Made by a program: the position numbers and the translations under genes. A stretch of 9,250 nt of DNA from assembly GCA_043727235.1 (NCBI GenBank), contig JAYSYX010000274.1, positions 1 to 9,250 on the forward strand, written 5' to 3'. This document shows, piece by piece, positions 1 to 5,758 of this stretch (within the stretch, counting starts at the first letter, position 1; each line of letters opens with the position of its first letter). Source of the DNA: UBA7236 sp043727235 (GTDB lineage: Bacteria; Bacteroidota; Bacteroidia; Chitinophagales; BACL12). The notes under the pieces are model-generated. The model saw only the letters and a list, made by a program, of their open reading frames with translations. It was not told the origin of the DNA and made no database searches.

Positions 1-513
1 GTCACGAAAATCTGCTATCCAGGGAATATTAAGTTTATTTTTAACACCCAGTGCAATTAAATGCATGCTATGCGGAGGCCCCGAAGAAATAATTGCATCA
101 ACAGGATTTTCATGCAAATATTCGGTAAGGAATTTAACAGAAGGTTTTATCCAAAATTTACGTGCATCCGGAATAAAAAAATTTCCTCTCACCCAAATAG
201 AAAATTTTTGCAAGGCTCCCGGTTTCTTTTTTTCCTGCAAAAATCCTGCACCAATTTTTTCCTTTTTTTTATACCCTAAAAATCTTTTATACAGATCGTA
301 TGGTTCCCAGATAGGTCGTTTGATAATGGTAATTCCCGGAGGGACAGAAGCTTCTAACGATCGGTCTATTACAGGCATTTCCGCATTTTCGGCAGTGTAG
401 ATCACAGGTTCCCAGCCGAATTCCCGCAAAAATTTTGACATTTTTACCCAACGCTGAACAGCAACACCACCGCTTGGTGGCCAATAATATGTTATGATAA
501 GCACCTTTTTCAA
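1..513 (-). CDS. Family 4 glycosyltransferase, N-terminal part (partial at window edge)
   Basis: The minus strand is open from 513 to the window edge, giving 171 residues of the N-terminal Rossmann-like domain of a GT-B, family-4-type glycosyltransferase. Such enzymes transfer a sugar from a nucleotide-sugar donor onto a growing surface glycan at the inner membrane. The start reads MKKVLIITYYWPPSGG, followed by QRW and WEPVIYT; the glycine-rich first loop is typical of the Bacteroidota branch. Near the cut end, ISSGPPHSMH and PWIADFRD match the end of this domain. The donor-binding C-terminal half lies outside the window, so donor and acceptor cannot be named. The start chosen is TTG at 513, because it gives the family-typical MKKVLIIT; GTG at 504 is the alternative and no in-frame ATG was found close upstream. 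It is divergent from the YfhO-like gene. Family is sure, exact start less so. Confidence 0.88.
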   Translation of the reverse strand, partial: MKKVLIITYYWPPSGGVAVQRWVKMSKFLREFGWEPVIYTAENAEMPVIDRSLEASVPPGITIIKRPIWEPYDLYKRFLGYKKKEKIGAGFLQEKKKPGALQKFSIWVRGNFFIPDARKFWIKPSVKFLTEYLHENPVDAIISSGPPHSMHLIALGVKNKLNIPWIADFRD

Positions 514-594
514 AACACCGTTATAATGGGTTAAAATTATAACATCTTGCAAAACTGTGTGGCCCTATTATTCTTTTTGTTTTTTTTACATCAA

Positions 595-628
595 AAACAT
601 TGTGCACTTTGTGGTCTTTTTACTACAA
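595..628. repeat. Short copy of the CTTTGTG repeat with hairpin
   Basis: The word AAACATTGTG at 595-604 recurs at 650-659, in both places followed by CTTTGTG. The copy ends in a small hairpin, TTGTGGT (609-615) with ACTACAA (622-628), one wobble pair and a T-rich loop. It is a shorter, degenerate version of the neighbouring inverted repeat at 653-734. Confidence 0.55.
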
Positions 629-652
629 CATATATAAACTCCTAACCATAAA

Positions 653-734
653 CATTGTGTTCTTTGTGTGACCTTTGTGTGCTTTGTGGTTTTTTTACCA
701 CAATGGACACAAAGAAGGCACAAGGAACACAAGG
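653..734. repeat. Long imperfect inverted repeat, CACAAAG type
   Basis: Two arms of 38 nt (653-690 and 697-734) are imperfect reverse complements separated by a six-T loop. The inner 7 bp, TTGTGGT (684-690) with ACCACAA (697-703), are perfect, and AACTCC (637-642) with GGAGTT (733-738) lies at the outer edge. The arms are made of repeated CTTTGTG or CACAAAG words. Its place between two divergent genes makes a normal terminator role unlikely. Similar words occur at 7091-7125, which suggests a dispersed intergenic repeat family. Confidence 0.65.
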
Positions 735-826
735 AGTTAAATCAAAAACAAAGTACTCTTTGAGTTAAATTTTTTTTAACACGAGGAACCGAAGTCCGGC
801 ATGTCCTGAAAGTGGCTCAATTGCCT

Positions 827-856
827 TTTGTGGTTAGTTTTAAGTTCTTAACTTTA
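827..856 (+). promoter_or_regulatory. Putative Bacteroidota-type promoter for the YfhO-like gene
   Basis: TTTG at 827-830 and TAACTTTA at 849-856 are separated by 18 nt. This matches the Bacteroidota -33 (TTTG) and -7 (TAnnTTTG) pattern with one mismatch in the -7 box. It would start transcription a short distance upstream of the ATG at 876. The sequence is AT-rich, so chance matches are possible. Confidence 0.35.
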
Positions 857-875
857 GCGCTTCAAATCCATTGGA

Positions 876-3374
876 ATGATAAATAAACCCACCGGTCAAA
901 AAAATATTCTAGCTTTTATTGCTGCACTTGTTGCTTTTCTGGTATTCAGTGCCTTGTACTTTTATCCTCTTTTACAGGGAAAGATATTAGTGCAGAGTGA
1001 TATCATGAACTATATTGGAACAAGTAAAGAGGCCACCGACCACTTTAATGCAACGGGAGATGCTGCGCTCTGGACCAATTCTATGTTCGGCGGTATGCCA
1101 ACTTATCAAATAATGCTTCCTGAAAATGGCAATGTTTTTGAAAAAGTGAATAAATATTTAGGTATGTTTTTACCGCGTCCGGCAAATTATATGTTTATTG
1201 CCTTGGTTTGCTTTTTTTTATTGTTGCGTAGTTTTAAGATAAATTATTTTCTTTCCATATCCGGTGCATTGTGTTATGCCTTGGGAACCTATCTTATTAC
1301 ATTTATGGAGGTGGGCCATAACACAAAAGTAAATGCACTTGCATTAATGCCACTTGTATTAACAGGCATAAATTATCTTCTTCAAAAAAAGATGTGGCTC
1401 GGTGCCGCCATTACTTTATTTGCAATGACCTGTCAGATCACCGCGAATCATCCACAGATAACTTATTATATGTTTCTTATTATTTTATGCTGGATGATAT
1501 CAGAATTCGTGTATTCCATTCGCGAGAAACGTATACCTGAATTTTTTAAAAATGCAGCGATAATTTTAGTTGCAATATTATTTGCCGTGAGTGCGAATAC
1601 ATCTAAACTATGGACAACCTACGAATACAGTAAAGAAACGATTAGAGGTGGCAGTGAATTAACAGTCAGTAAGGAAGTACAGGGAAGTGGTCTCGACAGA
1701 GAATATGCTTTTAGCTGGAGTTCCGGAATTGCTGAATCATTTAGTATCATGTATTCCAATTTTTCAGGAGGCGGAAGTGGATTTTCATTTTTACAAAGTA
1801 AAAAGGGCGAAACAATTGAAAGTCCGTTGCTTTCTTTCGTTCAATCTGCCTATCAACAGGATCAGAAAAAAGCGCAGGAATTATTGCAATATTCGGGACA
1901 AGGAACTAAATATTGGGGAGATATGCCATTTACTTCGGGTCCCATATATGTAGGTTCCATTTTGTGTTTCCTGTTTTTATTAGGTGCATTTCTTGCGAAT
2001 AATAAACTGAGATGGTGGTTAATTGCCGCAACTGTTCTATCACTGTTTTTAGGATGGGGTAAAAACTTTCCGGCATTTAATAATTTCATGTTCGATTATT
2101 TTCCATTGTATAATAAATTCAGAACTGTATCCATGGCCATGACCATGTTGTGTTTGACAATTCCGGTATTGGCCTATTATATTGTCAATAAATTTTTATC
2201 CAATGACATTGAAATTGATGATAAAAAGCGAATGTATGCATTAAAATGGAGCTCCATAATTGTGGGTGGTTTGAGTGTTTTATTATTGCTTTCGGGTAGT
2301 TTATTTGATCTTACCAGTCCGAGAGAGGAAGCTTATCTCGCGCAGGTGAATGATCCGCAGACAATTGCATATTTTGATCTGCTGAAGGATGAACGTATTG
2401 CATTGATCAGAAAGGATGTATTTGTTTCCACCTTCCTGATAGGTTTGGCGGCACTTACTTTATTCTTATTTCTGAAAAAAACGATATCAGGAAAAGTAGC
2501 AATTGCAATTATAGGTATATTACCGGTTCTCGACTTGTTAATTGTGGATTCTAATTATCTGGGGAAAGATAATTATGCCGATGCTAATTTTTATGAACAG
2601 CGATTTCGCAATGCAAATCCAGTTATTAAGGATAAGGATCCAAATTATCGTGTAATTAATACACAAACTGCATTGGATCAGGATGGCAGCACATCTTATT
2701 ATTATAAAAATCTTGGCGGATATCACGGAGCAAAATTGCAGCGTTATCAGGATATGATCGATGGATACTTAAGCAAAGGAAATTATCCTGCCATAAATAT
2801 GTTAAATACGAAATACATTATTGGTAATCGCGGAAATAAACCGTCGGTAGACAGAAATCCAATGGCTTGTGGTAATGCATGGTTTGTTGATTCGGTGCAA
2901 ACGGTAAATTCGGCTGATGAAGAATTTGCTGCGGTTGAAAAATTAAATCCATTGAAAAAAGTGATTGTACATTCAGAATTTAAATCGCAAATTGTTTCAG
3001 AAACGGTTGCCATGGATTCGATGCGCAGTATTCAATTGGTTAAATATACACCGGACGAATTGCAATACAAATCGAATAGCAATATTGCAGGGCCAGCGGT
3101 ATTCAGCGAAGTTTGGTATCGAGGTAATGAGGACTGGAAAGCATATATAGATGGAAAATATGTTGATCATTTCAGAGCTAATTACATACTTCGCGGATTG
3201 TGGATTCCGGAAGGGGAACACGATATCACATTTAAATTTGAACCACATTCATTTTATACCGGTAAAAAAGTTTCCACTGCTGCATCATCCTTAATTTTAA
3301 TAATAGTTGCTGCGGGATTTTTTATGGCGTATAGAAAAGAAAATAATACACAATCCATCGAATCAAACAAATAA
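876..3374 (+). CDS. YfhO-family multispanning membrane protein
   Basis: An 832-residue integral membrane protein of the YfhO family, which has GT-C glycosyltransferase-like architecture. Bacillus YfhO is linked to glycosylation of cell-envelope polymers, so a role in adding a sugar on the outer face of the inner membrane is likely by family, not shown here. The first membrane segment is about residues 11-33, followed by an outside loop with QSDIMNY, where Asp42 is the candidate GT-C acidic residue. About 11 further segments follow between 105 and 558. A soluble domain covers about 560-800 and carries the family motif VFSEVWYRGNEDWKAYIDGK near 742-761. A last membrane segment lies at about 802-818. 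Length is normal for the family in Bacteroidota. The methyltransferase follows after 3 nt, so the two genes are probably co-transcribed. No Shine-Dalgarno sequence is visible before the ATG. Confidence 0.9.
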   Translation: MINKPTGQKNILAFIAALVAFLVFSALYFYPLLQGKILVQSDIMNYIGTSKEATDHFNATGDAALWTNSMFGGMPTYQIMLPENGNVFEKVNKYLGMFLPRPANYMFIALVCFFLLLRSFKINYFLSISGALCYALGTYLITFMEVGHNTKVNALALMPLVLTGINYLLQKKMWLGAAITLFAMTCQITANHPQITYYMFLIILCWMISEFVYSIREKRIPEFFKNAAIILVAILFAVSANTSKLWTTYEYSKETIRGGSELTVSKEVQGSGLDREYAFSWSSGIAESFSIMYSNFSGGGSGFSFLQSKKGETIESPLLSFVQSAYQQDQKKAQELLQYSGQGTKYWGDMPFTSGPIYVGSILCFLFLLGAFLANNKLRWWLIAATVLSLFLGWGKNFPAFNNFMFDYFPLYNKFRTVSMAMTMLCLTIPVLAYYIVNKFLSNDIEIDDKKRMYALKWSSIIVGGLSVLLLLSGSLFDLTSPREEAYLAQVNDPQTIAYFDLLKDERIALIRKDVFVSTFLIGLAALTLFLFLKKTISGKVAIAIIGILPVLDLLIVDSNYLGKDNYADANFYEQRFRNANPVIKDKDPNYRVINTQTALDQDGSTSYYYKNLGGYHGAKLQRYQDMIDGYLSKGNYPAINMLNTKYIIGNRGNKPSVDRNPMACGNAWFVDSVQTVNSADEEFAAVEKLNPLKKVIVHSEFKSQIVSETVAMDSMRSIQLVKYTPDELQYKSNSNIAGPAVFSEVWYRGNEDWKAYIDGKYVDHFRANYILRGLWIPEGEHDITFKFEPHSFYTGKKVSTAASSLILIIVAAGFFMAYRKENNTQSIESNK

Positions 3375-3377
3375 TTC

Positions 3378-4187
3378 ATGCAATACGATCCCGTAAAACG
3401 AAGTTTAGGAACTGTATTTAATAAAACCCCTTTTTTAAGAATACTTTTTTATAAAATGTTAGACCTATTATTATTAAGGTCGTGGCATATTCATAAGGAA
3501 TTAAAAAAATGGGCGAAGGGGAAACTAGATTCCGAACAACATATTATGGATGCCGGTTCAGGTTTCGGACAATACTCCTATTATTTAAGTTCTATGAGTA
3601 AAAAATGGAAATTTTTAGCTGTAGATGTTAAGGAGGAACAAATTGCAGATTGTAATATCTTTTTCAAAAAGATCGGAAGAAAAAACATTCGTTTTCAGGT
3701 GCAGGATCTTACAAAATTTAAAATTAATGATCATTTTAATTTAGTAGTATGTGTTGATGTTATGGAACATATTTTAGAGGATGTGGAAGTGTTTAAAAAT
3801 TTTCATGCATCATTAGTTCCCGGAGGAATGGTATTGATATCCACTCCCTCCGACCAGGGTGGATCGGATGTTCAGGAGGGAGATGACAGTTCATTTATTG
3901 AAGAACATGTTCGCGACGGATATAATATTGAAGATATTCAGGTAAAATTGCGTTCTGCAGGGTTTCTAAAAACAGAGGCCAGATATGCATACGGATCTCC
4001 CGGTAAAATTGCCTGGCGTTTGTCAATGAAATATCCGCTGCAATTATTAAATATCTCCAAAGCTTTTTTTATTATTCTACCATTTTATTACCTCCTCACA
4101 TTTCCGTTTTGTTTAATACTTAATTATTTGGATACGCATAGCGATCATAGGACAGGTACGGGATTGATTGTGAAGGCGTGGAAGTGA
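3378..4187 (+). CDS. Class I SAM-dependent methyltransferase
   Basis: A 269-residue class I methyltransferase (Methyltransf_11/25-like fold). Motif I is DAGSGFGQYS at residues 58-67, the acidic residue binding the SAM ribose is Asp83 in AVDV, Asp110 lies in VQD, and motif IV-like VVCVDVMEHI is at 123-132. VPGG at 147-150 marks the next strand and turn. The C-terminal part, about 221-252, is strongly hydrophobic, so the protein may sit at the membrane, which would suit a lipid-linked or envelope substrate. The substrate cannot be read from sequence. The gene starts 3 nt after the YfhO-like stop, which implies one transcript. Its TGA stop (4185-4187) lies inside the 9-bp inverted repeat that bounds the RAYT island, and the first repeat unit begins 9 nt downstream. 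Family certain, substrate unknown. Confidence 0.88.
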   Translation: MQYDPVKRSLGTVFNKTPFLRILFYKMLDLLLLRSWHIHKELKKWAKGKLDSEQHIMDAGSGFGQYSYYLSSMSKKWKFLAVDVKEEQIADCNIFFKKIGRKNIRFQVQDLTKFKINDHFNLVVCVDVMEHILEDVEVFKNFHASLVPGGMVLISTPSDQGGSDVQEGDDSSFIEEHVRDGYNIEDIQVKLRSAGFLKTEARYAYGSPGKIAWRLSMKYPLQLLNISKAFFIILPFYYLLTFPFCLILNYLDTHSDHRTGTGLIVKAWK

Positions 4188-4192
4188 GGTTC
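4184..4192 (+). repeat. Left 9-bp boundary inverted repeat
   Basis: GTGAGGTTC here is the exact reverse complement of 5750-5758. The TGA of the methyltransferase (4185-4187) lies within it. The base after it differs from the other side, so the match is 9 bp, perhaps 11 with one gap. Confidence 0.4.
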
Positions 4193-4250
4193 CACAATGA
4201 GTTCGAGGTTTTGAGTTCTGTGTTCGGTGTTCTCCATCCCATGAGTTTCC

Positions 4251-4280
4251 CCACAGTGTTACCCGCAGGGAACTCTGTGG
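4251..4280 (+). repeat. REP hairpin L1
   Basis: The outer stem is CCACAG with CTGTGG, then a T-T mismatch, GTT with AAC, a bulged A, and CCC with GGG closing a GCA loop. It is followed by ATTCGGAG. It equals hairpin R3 in reverse complement at 29 of 30 positions; only the loop differs. Confidence 0.88.
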
Positions 4281-4344
4281 ATTCGGAGCGATGAGTTCGG
4301 GGTGCTGAATTCTGTGTTCTGAGTGATACATCCCATGAGTGTCC

Positions 4345-4374
4345 CCACAGTGTTACGCGCAGCGAACGCTGTGG
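4345..4374 (+). repeat. REP hairpin L2
   Basis: Same structure as L1, but the inner stem is CGC with GCG, a paired change on both arms that keeps base pairing. The T-T mismatch is replaced by T-G. The loop is GCA. Preceded by GTGTCC and followed by ATTCGGAG. Confidence 0.88.
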
Positions 4375-4422
4375 ATTCGGAGCGATGAGTTCTCCATCCC
4401 ATGTGTGTCCCCATATGTGTCC

Positions 4423-4452
4423 CCACAGTGTTACGCGCAGCGAACTCTGTGG
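4423..4452 (+). repeat. REP hairpin L3
   Basis: The inner stem is CGC with GCG and the loop is GCA; the T-T mismatch is kept as in L1. Compared with L1 only the two paired inner bases differ. It is preceded by a duplicated GTGTCCCCA and followed by AATTCGGAG, with one extra A. Confidence 0.88.
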
Positions 4453-4462
4453 AATTCGGAGC

Positions 4463-4600
4463 TGTAATTATCATGTTGAGTTAAGGTAAATTAGTTATCA
4501 AAATAAAAAAATATTAACAGTGTGAAAATAGTCGTGTGAAAAATTTTAGCATATATAATCTTGCCACCAAATAATCCCAGGAAAACATACAAGAAAAGAG
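4463..4600. other. AT-rich spacer between left array and hairpin L4
   Basis: About 140 bp of AT-rich sequence without a gene or an intact repeat. The L3 to L4 distance is 183 bp, close to two 94-bp units, so a lost repeat copy is possible, but no remnant hairpin is recognisable here. Confidence 0.4.
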
Positions 4601-4605
4601 TGTCC

Positions 4606-4635
4606 CCACAGTGTTACGCGCAGCGAACGCTATGG
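4606..4635 (+). repeat. REP hairpin L4, nearest the transposase
   Basis: It has the same inner stem (CGC with GCG) and GCA loop. The outer stem is damaged by one change (CTATGG instead of CTGTGG). GTGTCC precedes it and the following word is decayed to CATTCAGAG. It sits 44 bp before the transposase start, so it could lie in its promoter or leader. Confidence 0.82.
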
Positions 4636-4679
4636 CATTCAGAGAAAAATTATTAATTTAAGTTTTATATCTTCGGTCA

Positions 4680-5282
4680 ATGACTGTTCGATCCCATCAA
4701 CCAGACATAGAAACAAGCTATTTCTGCACCTTTACAAATTGTAATTGGATACCCTTATTCGAAATTACCGACTTTTACGATAAAATATATTCCTGGTTTG
4801 ATTTTCTGGTAAAACGTGGAGATCAAATTATAGGATATGTTATAATGCCGAATCATTTGCACGCAATTATTTATTTAAATAAAAATAGTCCGATAATTAA
4901 TAAAGTTATTGGAGAAGCAAAAAGATTATTTTCATATTCCATTGTAGGTAAATTAAAAAAAACAGGTCATGATAATATTATAATTCAATTAGAAAATTCA
5001 CTCTCAGATTACGAAAGAAATAAGGGATTAAAACATAAGGTTTTTGAGGATTCATTTGATTGCAAGGAATGTTACAATTATAATTACATTTTGCAGAAGT
5101 TAAATTATATGCACTTAAATCCTGTAAAGGCAGGATTAATAATTACTCCTGAGGAATATCTTCATAGCAGTGCGAAATATTATTCTACAGGCGAACAGGG
5201 GATATATCCAGTTAAGCATTTTGTGGAAGTATTTGAAGGCAAAGAAGCGTTTGAGTTTTCGAGGAAGTATTTTTTTAAATAA
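4680..5282 (+). CDS. REP-associated tyrosine transposase (RAYT, Y1_Tnp family)
   Basis: A 200-residue single-domain protein of the Y1 (IS200-like) HUH transposase superfamily. These enzymes cut and join single-stranded DNA at hairpins through a 5'-phosphotyrosine link. The N-terminal strand reads ETSYFCTFTN. The metal-binding HUH motif is HLH at residues 59-61 within MPNHLHAIIY. The catalytic helix is near 139-153, with QKLNYMHLNPVKAGL; Tyr143 is the likely nucleophile. EYLHSSAKYY at 159-168 is the usual C-terminal signature. Length is normal and no frameshift is seen, so the gene may be active. RAYTs are usually single-copy chromosomal genes flanked by REP sequences, and here hairpins lie on both sides in opposite orientation. 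The start ATG fits the family; no clear ribosome binding site is present. The right array begins immediately after the TAA. No accessory tnpB-like gene is present. Confidence 0.9.
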   Translation: MTVRSHQPDIETSYFCTFTNCNWIPLFEITDFYDKIYSWFDFLVKRGDQIIGYVIMPNHLHAIIYLNKNSPIINKVIGEAKRLFSYSIVGKLKKTGHDNIIIQLENSLSDYERNKGLKHKVFEDSFDCKECYNYNYILQKLNYMHLNPVKAGLIITPEEYLHSSAKYYSTGEQGIYPVKHFVEVFEGKEAFEFSRKYFFK

Positions 5283-5330
5283 TTAATAATCCTCCGAACA
5301 TTCTAGGCATTGAAGATTCGTCCTCCGAAT

Positions 5331-5361
5331 CCACAGAGATTCCCTTTGGGTAACTCTGTGG
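5331..5361 (-). repeat. REP hairpin R1
   Basis: 31 bp with an 8-bp perfect outer stem, CCACAGAG with CTCTGTGG. One base is inserted before the inner part; CCC with GGG closes a loop that reads TTT on plus, AAA on minus. Followed by GGACAC. Confidence 0.82.
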
Positions 5362-5424
5362 GGACACACTATGGATGAAAATTATCCTCCGAATATTCCA
5401 GGCCTGAAGATTCGTCCTACGAAT

Positions 5425-5452
5425 CCACAGTTCCCTTCGGGTAACACTGTGG
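5425..5452 (-). repeat. REP hairpin R2
   Basis: 28 bp; two bases are missing from the left arm next to CCACAG. The inner CCC with GGG closes a TTC loop on plus, GAA on minus. The outer 6-bp stem is intact and GGACAC follows. Confidence 0.82.
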
Positions 5453-5512
5453 GGACACGACGGGGGTTGATTAATTATATTCCAAACATTCCAGGCATGA
5501 AGATTTCCGAAT

Positions 5513-5542
5513 CCACAGAGTTCCCTTCGGGTAACACTGTGG
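5513..5542 (-). repeat. REP hairpin R3
   Basis: The 30-bp form that matches L1 in reverse complement at 29 of 30 positions: outer stem CCACAG with CTGTGG, one mismatch, GTT with AAC, CCC with GGG, loop TTC on plus and GAA on minus. Confidence 0.88.
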
Positions 5543-5606
5543 GGACACGCTATGGGTTAAAAAATATCCTCCGAATATTCCAGGCCTGAAGATTCGTCCT
5601 CCGAAT

Positions 5607-5635
5607 CCACGAGTTCCCTTCGGGTAACACTTTGG
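5607..5635 (-). repeat. REP hairpin R4 (decayed)
   Basis: 29 bp; the outer stem is damaged on both arms (CCACGAG with CTTTGG), while the inner CCC with GGG, the loop and the following GGGGACAC are kept. Confidence 0.78.
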
Positions 5636-5700
5636 GGACACACTATGGGTTAAAAAAATATCCTCCGAATATTCCAGGCCTGAAGATTCGTCCTCCGAAT

Positions 5701-5731
5701 CCACAGAGGTTCCCTTCGGGTAACACTGTGG
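5701..5731 (-). repeat. REP hairpin R5, near the end of the deacetylase-like gene
   Basis: 31 bp with an extra G in the left arm; the outer stem CCACAG with CTGTGG and inner CCC with GGG are intact. It lies 24 bp beyond the stop of the minus-strand gene, so it would form in the 3' end of that transcript. Confidence 0.84.
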
Positions 5732-5749
5732 GGACACGTTTGCTGGAGT

Positions 5750-5758
5750 GAACCTCAC
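5750..5758 (-). repeat. Right 9-bp boundary inverted repeat
   Basis: GAACCTCAC is the reverse complement of 4184-4192 and includes the stop codon (5755-5757, read on minus) of the deacetylase-like gene. Confidence 0.4.

Larger units (their letters stand above)
514..875. other. Divergent intergenic region with CACAAAG-type repeats
   Basis: This 362-bp AT-rich stretch separates the glycosyltransferase (-) from the YfhO-like gene (+). I see no credible gene in it. It holds two related hairpin copies (about 595-628 and 650-738) built from words such as CTTTGTG and CACAAAG, and a putative promoter for the plus-strand gene at 827-856. A TAATTTTA word about 20 nt upstream of the glycosyltransferase start resembles a -7 box, but no -33 partner was found. 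Confidence 0.6.
4197..4462 (+). repeat. Left REP array: three tandem units of 94 bp or less
   Basis: Units start at ATGAGTTC at 4197, 4291 and 4385, exactly 94 bp apart; the third is shortened in its spacer and carries a small duplication of GTGTCCCCA (about 4405-4424). Each unit reads spacer, then CCCATG, then GTGTCC or a variant, then the hairpin, then ATTCGGAG. The first two spacers also share TCTGTGTTC. A fourth hairpin lies apart at 4606-4635. The right array has the same hairpin in the opposite orientation. Confidence 0.85.
5285..5740 (-). repeat. Right REP array: five tandem units of about 94 bp, inverted relative to the left array
   Basis: Hairpins begin at 5331, 5425, 5513, 5607 and 5701, with spacings of 94, 88, 94 and 94 bp. 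Read on the plus strand, a typical unit has AATAT...ATATT, then TTCCAGGCCTGAA, then GATTCG-TCCTC-CGAATC, then the main hairpin and GGACAC. It therefore contains four small palindromes, and the word CCTCCGAAT occurs twice. Read on the minus strand, the hairpin and its close flanks match the left array, while most of the spacer does not. Period 94 is not a multiple of three, which speaks against coding. Confidence 0.88.
4184..5758. mobile_element. RAYT/REP island between two convergent genes
   Basis: This 1.6-kb island holds a RAYT transposase gene flanked by mirror-image arrays of palindromic repeats, four on the left and five on the right. The outer limits carry a perfect 9-bp inverted repeat, GTGAGGTTC (4184-4192) and GAACCTCAC (5750-5758), containing the stop codons of the methyltransferase and of the deacetylase-like gene. 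Both neighbours remain complete. RAYT proteins are domesticated relatives of IS200/IS605 transposases that act on single-stranded REP hairpins. The terminal inverted repeat is not a usual feature of that family and may be chance. Confidence 0.75.

Noticed and set aside
61..400. Plus-strand frames of 72 and 111 aa over the left edge
   Set aside because: They lie antisense to the clear glycosyltransferase reading frame and have lysine- and phenylalanine-rich, protein-unlike composition.
4113..4474. Two minus-strand open frames over the left array
   Set aside because: They are translations of the palindromic repeats and their spacers, with no family resemblance and no start context.
4197..5740. 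CRISPR array
   Set aside because: Repeats are palindromic and regularly spaced, but the intervening sequences are themselves repeated rather than unique, copies are inverted on the two sides, and no cas gene is present.
5371..5758. Two open frames across the right repeat array (72 aa on plus, 95 aa on minus)
   Set aside because: They consist only of the repeat units, whose 94-bp period breaks any reading frame between copies, and the plus and minus frames overlap each other. One runs into the end of the deacetylase-like gene.
4184..5758. Ordinary insertion sequence (IS200/IS605)
   Set aside because: Multiple hairpins on each side, the RAYT-type C-terminal signature and absence of tnpB fit a RAYT/REP locus better than a simple mobile IS.
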